Shown piece by piece: positions 59,309-64,000 of a DNA stretch of 64,000 bases (the first letter of the stretch is position 1; every line of letters starts with the position of its first letter). The notes under the pieces are model-generated. The model saw only the letters and a program-made list of their open reading frames with translations, ran no database searches and had not been told where the DNA came from. This DNA comes from Candidatus Melainabacteria bacterium. GTDB taxonomy: Bacteria; Cyanobacteriota; Vampirovibrionia; Obscuribacterales; Obscuribacteraceae. The translations under genes and the position numbers were made by a program. The stretch is from positions 1 to 64,000 of the forward strand of contig PLXC01000074.1 in assembly GCA_003151275.1 (NCBI GenBank), written 5' to 3'.

Positions 59309-61642
59309 ATGAGAACCGATGAATTTATATCCTGGAGGGAAAAACTGATTCAGCGGTCCAAGTGCGGAAGTTTGATTTTGCGAAAGACCTGTTCCAAATG
59401 TGGTGGTGAATACCCTGAAGAGACGACCCTCTGCCCGGCAGATGGCTTTCCTTTGATTATGGGCACCCCTTTATCTGCCAAAGAGTTACGAATTGGCTCA
59501 CGCTACGTCGTTGAAAGTGAAATAGCGCGTGGTGGCATGGGCGCCATTTATAAAGCTAGGCATATCGCTATGGACCGAACAGTGGCGATCAAGCTGCTGC
59601 TGGCTGATCTTTCTACTGATTCCGACGCCATGATGAGGTTTCAGGTTGAGGCTCGTGCCGCCAGTATTCTCAGTCATCCGAATATCATCAAAATATTTGA
59701 ATTCGATTTTACTGACCATGGCATGCCTTACCTGGTTATGGAATATTTGGAGGGTATGTCGCTACAGTCTTTGCTTCAAATGCATCAACGCATCGTCTAT
59801 CAGAATGCCCTGCCGATGTTCATTTCGATGTGCTCAGCACTGGTTCACGCACACAAACGAAATGTCATTCATAGGGATTTGAAGCCGAGCAACATCATGC
59901 TAGTCGATGACGACGCAGCCAAGCCATATCCTGTGCTGGTCGATTTTGGCATCGCCAAGCTCTTCACCGCGCAAGGAAAAACGGCGATGCGCTTAACTCA
60001 AACTGGCGAAGTCTTCGGCTCGCCGCTCTATATGAGCCCTGAGCAATGCATGGGCCGAGTTATCGATTCCAGATCTGACATGTACTCATTTGGATGTGTG
60101 ATGTACGAATCGCTTACCGGCATCCCCCCAATTCAAGGAAAAAACTTTCTTGGGCTTGTCCACGCACATTTGCACGATTTGCCATTCCCCTTTTCCGAAG
60201 TAGCGCCTAACGTAAGCATCCCTGCTGCTCTAGAAAAGATTGTTCTGAAGACATTGCAGAAGTCGCCGGATGATCGCTATGAAAGTATGAACGAGTTGCA
60301 AGCTGACCTCGTCGCATTGCTCGGTGAGCTTGGCCAAGCAAACCGTCACGGAAACATGCAAGGAAACAAGAGCACGAGCGCTGGAGTCAATGCTCCGGTG
60401 TCACCAGCAGTGGTGCCTTCAGCTCAAGAAGAAGCTGGCACTAAACAAGAGAATGCCCATCTGGACGAGTTACATGACCGGGCTGAAGCTGGCGATCCCG
60501 CCGCCCAGCATGACCTCGGTTGGTTTTACTACGAAGGGCAAATGTACGAGCAGGACTATAAACAAGCGTTTCACTGGTTCAGCAAAGCTGCCGCTCAGCA
60601 ATACACCGAATCTATTTTATGGCTCGGAACTCTCTATCGCAACGGTGAGGGAGTTGAAAAAGACTACGCCAAGGCAATGAAGTGCTTCCGGAAAGGCGCA
60701 GACTTAGGTCATGCTGCAAGTCAATCTTACCTCGGTGACATGTACGAGTTTGGCGTAGGCGTGGATATTGATTACGACCAAGCATTCCTCTGGCATAAGA
60801 AAGCTGCTGGACGAGGCCATGTCATTTCGATGGGTGCACTCGGTGGATTATATGAGAATGGACTCGGTACCGAAAAAGATCTAAAACAGGCTGCCCGCTG
60901 GTATTTAATGGCTGCTGAAAAAGGTCATGCGGATTCGCAAAACAAAATTGGCAGGTTCTACGCCAATGGAACCGGTGTTACGCAAAATAAAGAAGAAGCG
61001 GCGACCTGGTATATGTGTGCCGCGCAGCAAGGCAATGATGAAGCGAAAGTCAATCTAGGACATTGCTATGCTGACGGTGAAGGAGTTCCTGTCGATGAAG
61101 AAGAGGCGTACAGGTGGATGAAATATGCCGGCGAAGCAGGCGACACTGAAGCTCAAAATTTCATCGCATACTGGCACGAGCTTGGCATGATGGGCTTGTC
61201 TCAAGATTATCCGACCGCTTTCAGATGGTACACCAAATCTGCTTTGAAGAAGAATTCGTGGGCTCAATACAAATTGGGTTTTCTCTCGGAATTTGGCTAC
61301 GGTGTCTATAAAAATGAAAAGCAAGCTCATTGGTGGTATCAGTTGGCAGCGGGCCAGGGGCTGAAAGAAGCTCAGTATAGCCTGGCCTTGTGTTATCGGG
61401 ACGGGTTAGGCACCACCAAGGATCGCGAGCAATATTTGGAATGGATTCTCAAGGCAGCTGAGCAAGACTATACCCTAGCAATGATTGAGTTAGCAGAGCA
61501 CTATGAGCGAGTCGATAGTAACCCTCAAACCGCCGCCAGATGGTATCAAAAGGCAGCTGATTTAGGCGCTCAAGACGCCAAAGCAAAATTGATTGAATTG
61601 GGCTTGGCTTCAACCATGGGCACCACTACCGGTGGCAACTAA
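59309..61642 (+). CDS. Zinc-ribbon Ser/Thr protein kinase with Sel1 repeats
   Basis: 777 residues. An N-terminal zinc ribbon (CSKCGGEYPEETTLCPADG) precedes a complete Hanks-type kinase: GGMGAIY glycine loop, VAIKLL Lys, HRDLKPSN near 186, LVDFGIAK and SPLYMSPEQ. From about 390 on come roughly ten Sel1 repeats (for example AAQHDLGWFYYEGQMYEQDYKQAFHWFSKAAAQ), which bind other proteins. No membrane segment, so cytosolic. Start: ATG 59309 has AAGG directly against it, too close; a CTG at 59345 in the same frame has GGAGGG 5 nt upstream and may be the true start. Confidence 0.92.
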   Translation: MRTDEFISWREKLIQRSKCGSLILRKTCSKCGGEYPEETTLCPADGFPLIMGTPLSAKELRIGSRYVVESEIARGGMGAIYKARHIAMDRTVAIKLLLADLSTDSDAMMRFQVEARAASILSHPNIIKIFEFDFTDHGMPYLVMEYLEGMSLQSLLQMHQRIVYQNALPMFISMCSALVHAHKRNVIHRDLKPSNIMLVDDDAAKPYPVLVDFGIAKLFTAQGKTAMRLTQTGEVFGSPLYMSPEQCMGRVIDSRSDMYSFGCVMYESLTGIPPIQGKNFLGLVHAHLHDLPFPFSEVAPNVSIPAALEKIVLKTLQKSPDDRYESMNELQADLVALLGELGQANRHGNMQGNKSTSAGVNAPVSPAVVPSAQEEAGTKQENAHLDELHDRAEAGDPAAQHDLGWFYYEGQMYEQDYKQAFHWFSKAAAQQYTESILWLGTLYRNGEGVEKDYAKAMKCFRKGADLGHAASQSYLGDMYEFGVGVDIDYDQAFLWHKKAAGRGHVISMGALGGLYENGLGTEKDLKQAARWYLMAAEKGHADSQNKIGRFYANGTGVTQNKEEAATWYMCAAQQGNDEAKVNLGHCYADGEGVPVDEEEAYRWMKYAGEAGDTEAQNFIAYWHELGMMGLSQDYPTAFRWYTKSALKKNSWAQYKLGFLSEFGYGVYKNEKQAHWWYQLAAGQGLKEAQYSLALCYRDGLGTTKDREQYLEWILKAAEQDYTLAMIELAEHYERVDSNPQTAARWYQKAADLGAQDAKAKLIELGLASTMGTTTGGN

Positions 61643-61873
61643 TATCCGCCTTGGCTGCTACGTAGTCGAGTAGGAATCTAGAACTTTCGTGCAATTTCCT
61701 GCCTCAACGTTTCCAAGGTATTACTGCTCGCCAAGCTTCTAATGTTTCTCAGATTACAAATAGTGGAATTTGGGTTTCGCTGTCGAGCTAGGGTGGAACT
61801 TATCAGGTATCGACTGTGAATGCTCATATTGGTTCACATAGTAGGTCCAGCCTTCGACTTCGGAGAAATAAAA

Positions 61874-63868
61874 ATGCCACGAGATCTTCCAGTTGGAAAT
61901 GGAAAAGTTCTGATCAATTTCGATAAGGACTACAGAATTCGGGACATTTATTACCCGCATGTCGGGCAAGAAAACCAAACGATCGGTCATGTCTCTCAGT
62001 TTGGTGTCTGGGTCGACGGCAAATTTGCCTGGGTCGGCCACGGATGGGACATTAAGCGCCACTATGTGAAGGAAAGCCTCGTCACAGACGTCGCCTTGCA
62101 TCATCCTGATCTGAAAATAGACATCCGCATGCACGATACGGTCGATTATTTATTTGACGTTTTCATGCGCGAAATCCACGTTACTGACACAAGCGGAAAA
62201 GATCGCGAAGTCAGATTGTTCTTCCATCACGATTTCCATATTTCTGAAAACGAAGTTGGCGACACAGCCTTCTACGATCCAAAGTCAGAATCGGTGATTC
62301 ACTACAAAAAGAATCGCTGGTTTTTGATTAACACTGCAAATCCGCATTTGGTCGGAGTCGAACAGTGGTCAATTGGCAACAAGGAAGTAAACGGATGCGA
62401 GGGAACATGGAAAGACGCTGAAGATGGCGTTCTCGCTGGCAATCCGATCGCTCAAGGTTCAGTCGACTCTACGGTTAGAATCGCTTTTAACGTCCCAGGC
62501 AAAGGCACTGAAGTCGCTCATTTATGGTTATGTTTTGGAAAAACTTATGAGGAAGTATGCGCCCTCGATGCAACCGTGAGGCGCAAAGGTCCCGATTACT
62601 TCGTGCCGAGAAACCAAAACTACTGGCGTCTCTGGGTTAATCCAGAACACATCGACTATATGAATTTACCTACTAAGGTTGTCGATTTGTTTAAGCGCAG
62701 TCTGCTCGTCATTCGCACTCAGGTTGATGAAGGTGGCGCGATTATTGCCGCCAACGATCACGACATCGCTCAATTTGCCAGAGACACCTACTCTTATATG
62801 TGGCCTCGTGACGGTGCTCTTGTGGCGCACGCTATGTCAAAGGCGGGATACCGAGAAGTTGCTCACAACTTCTTCCAATTCTGCGCTGACGTGATCAAAG
62901 ACGAAGGCTATTTGATGCACAAATACAATCCGGATAAGTCTCTCGCTTCGAGCTGGCATCCCTGGATTCGCGACGGCAAACCGGAATTGCCGATTCAAGA
63001 AGACGAGACGGCTCTGGTGATCTGGTCTTTATGGCAGCATTTCCGCAAGTTCCGCAACGTCGAAATCATGAAGCCGTTCTACAACAAACTTGTTGTGCAT
63101 GGTGCTGACTTCATGGTGAAGTACAGAGACGAAGAAACACATTTGCCTTTGCCTTCATACGATTTGTGGGAAGAACGTTACGGCGTTCACCTCTTTACTG
63201 TGGCAAGTGTGATCGGGGGTTTGTCTGCGGCAGCGCATTTCGCGCATGCTTTGGGCGAACTTGAGCAACATAGACGCTGGCAGGAAGCAGCCGACGAAGT
63301 TCAAGCTGCAATGGTCAAGCATCTGTGGAGCGAAAAAGAAAATAGATTCTGTCGAATGGCCACGCGCACCGCAGATGGTTACAAATTGGATATGACAGTC
63401 GATGCTGCGATGTATGGAATCTTTGCATATGCCGGTCTGTCGCCGCATGATCCTAAAGTGAAAGCGACTATGGACGCCATTCGCGAGAAACTTTGGATCA
63501 AGACTGATGTTGGTGGCTGTGCTCGGTATGAGAACGACTACTATCACCAGGTTTCGCAGGACATTGCAAATGTGCCTGGCAACCCATGGTTTATTTGCAC
63601 GATGTGGCTTGCCCAGTACGATATCGCTGCGGCGAGATCGCAGGATGGTTTGCGAGACGCAGTCAAAATGCTGGAGTGGGTAGCAGATCACGCTTTGCCA
63701 TCCGGAGTGCTTGCTGAGCAAGTTCATCCGTATACAAACGATCCGCTGTCGGTTTCTCCTTTGACCTGGAGTCACGCTACATTTGTCACGTGCATCCTTG
63801 AATACATCGAGAAACGCCGTGTTCTCATGACCGAGAACATATTCGCCCATACGATCGCGCCAATGTAG
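61874..63868 (+). CDS. GH15 family glucoamylase-type glycoside hydrolase
   Basis: About 664 residues from ATG 61874 (GGAG 9 nt upstream). An N-terminal beta-sandwich domain (PVGNGKVLINFDKDYRIRDIYYPHVGQENQ) precedes an (alpha/alpha)6 barrel. The general acid lies in IQEDETALVIW near 375 and the general base in LAEQVHPYTNDPLSVSPLTWSHATF near 614. The family releases glucose from alpha-glucans or trehalose. There is no signal peptide, so a cytosolic role in glycogen or trehalose turnover is likely. The longer frame from 61820 is not favoured. Confidence 0.92.
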   Translation: MPRDLPVGNGKVLINFDKDYRIRDIYYPHVGQENQTIGHVSQFGVWVDGKFAWVGHGWDIKRHYVKESLVTDVALHHPDLKIDIRMHDTVDYLFDVFMREIHVTDTSGKDREVRLFFHHDFHISENEVGDTAFYDPKSESVIHYKKNRWFLINTANPHLVGVEQWSIGNKEVNGCEGTWKDAEDGVLAGNPIAQGSVDSTVRIAFNVPGKGTEVAHLWLCFGKTYEEVCALDATVRRKGPDYFVPRNQNYWRLWVNPEHIDYMNLPTKVVDLFKRSLLVIRTQVDEGGAIIAANDHDIAQFARDTYSYMWPRDGALVAHAMSKAGYREVAHNFFQFCADVIKDEGYLMHKYNPDKSLASSWHPWIRDGKPELPIQEDETALVIWSLWQHFRKFRNVEIMKPFYNKLVVHGADFMVKYRDEETHLPLPSYDLWEERYGVHLFTVASVIGGLSAAAHFAHALGELEQHRRWQEAADEVQAAMVKHLWSEKENRFCRMATRTADGYKLDMTVDAAMYGIFAYAGLSPHDPKVKATMDAIREKLWIKTDVGGCARYENDYYHQVSQDIANVPGNPWFICTMWLAQYDIAAARSQDGLRDAVKMLEWVADHALPSGVLAEQVHPYTNDPLSVSPLTWSHATFVTCILEYIEKRRVLMTENIFAHTIAPM

Positions 63869-63900
63869 GTGCAGCATCCGCCGGTAGGACGGATTCTTAA

Positions 63901-63979
63901 TCCGCCAGACTGGCTCGATACCTAAATCCCAGACCAATTCGGATACCAGTCCGCCAGACTGGCTCGGATACCTAAATCC
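63901..63979. repeat. Direct repeat with internal GCCAGACTGGC dyad at the window end
   Basis: TCCGCCAGACTGGCTCG followed by ATACCTAAATCC occurs at 63901-63929 and again at 63950-63979 (one extra G). Each copy has the near-palindrome GCCAGaCTGGC. A third partial start (TCCGCCAGA) follows at about 63978 and the array seems to run beyond the window. Confidence 0.75.
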
Positions 63980-64000
63980 GCCAGAGCAAATCTATCCACC

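Noticed and set aside
63155..63937. 260-codon minus-strand frame opposite the GH15 gene
   Set aside because: Fully antisense to a clear GH15 coding region with all catalytic motifs; His/Arg/Cys-rich shadow translation.
1..64000. CRISPR arrays, insertion sequences, integrase or prophage structural genes
   Set aside because: None seen by reading: no regularly spaced repeats with unique spacers, no transposase or integrase motifs, no phage structural proteins.

Overview
The window is a mid-GC bacterial chromosome segment with protein-coding genes on both strands. It has no rRNA, tRNA, CRISPR array or recognisable insertion sequence. The gene mix includes a VIT/VWA protein, J-domain proteins, many TPR and Sel1 proteins, a zinc-ribbon Ser/Thr kinase, tricorn protease, a YbjN-like protein, GH15 glucoamylase and many TTG/GTG starts. 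It recalls large-genome, non-photosynthetic relatives of Cyanobacteria (Melainabacteria/Obscuribacterales-like). That placement is an inference from gene content and was not computed.

Layout. 1-12.3 kb: VIT-VWA protein open at the left edge, membrane J-protein, lipoyl-less E2-type acyltransferase, an operon of a repeat protein and a secreted patatin, a YbjN-like chaperone, a VOC protein and a tricorn protease. 12.4-18.5 kb: YfhO-like membrane protein, a coupled DHH-like/GNAT pair, a TPR protein and xanthine phosphoribosyltransferase with its own promoter. 18.5-25.9 kb: a divergent SAM-hydroxide-adenosyltransferase-like protein, an unusual unit of two small ORFs around five consecutive hairpins, a PH-like membrane protein, a TonB-C lipoprotein, a CPBP protease, an SGNH hydrolase with a Gly-rich linker and a secreted PLD-like enzyme. 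26-32.8 kb: a four-domain REC/Hpt/REC/REC-GGDEF protein with a CheY-like partner, MsrB, an M50B-like peptidase followed by a histidine kinase, and a small exported His/Tyr/Asn-rich protein. 32.9-37.5 kb: alkylation repair pair (Ada-AlkA fusion plus Ogt), an MFS transporter and HtrA.

37.6-41.1 kb holds what I consider the most novel item: a leftward operon with a good sigma70-type promoter that encodes a J-domain/pseudokinase fusion, a VWA protein 2 nt downstream, and a divergent adenylosuccinate-synthetase-like enzyme with a near-perfect ribosome binding site. I know of no described system with this composition.

41.3-51.5 kb: a TPR relic, a protein with EF-hand-like loops, a desaturase/radical-SAM/glycosyltransferase cluster, a relic of a second glycosyltransferase, a TPR protein with a His-rich 42-bp minisatellite and a second desaturase. 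51.5-55 kb: a compact Leloir operon (57-aa ORF, galE, galT, galK, 74-aa ORF) with nested start/stop overlaps. 55.2-64 kb: an ABC exporter, a repeat-rich intergenic block, M23 peptidase and L,D-transpeptidase, another TPR relic, a zinc-ribbon kinase with Sel1 repeats, GH15 glucoamylase, and tandem repeats at the right edge. Three small ORFs of under 60 codons (at 12103, 19459 and 54841) have varying support.
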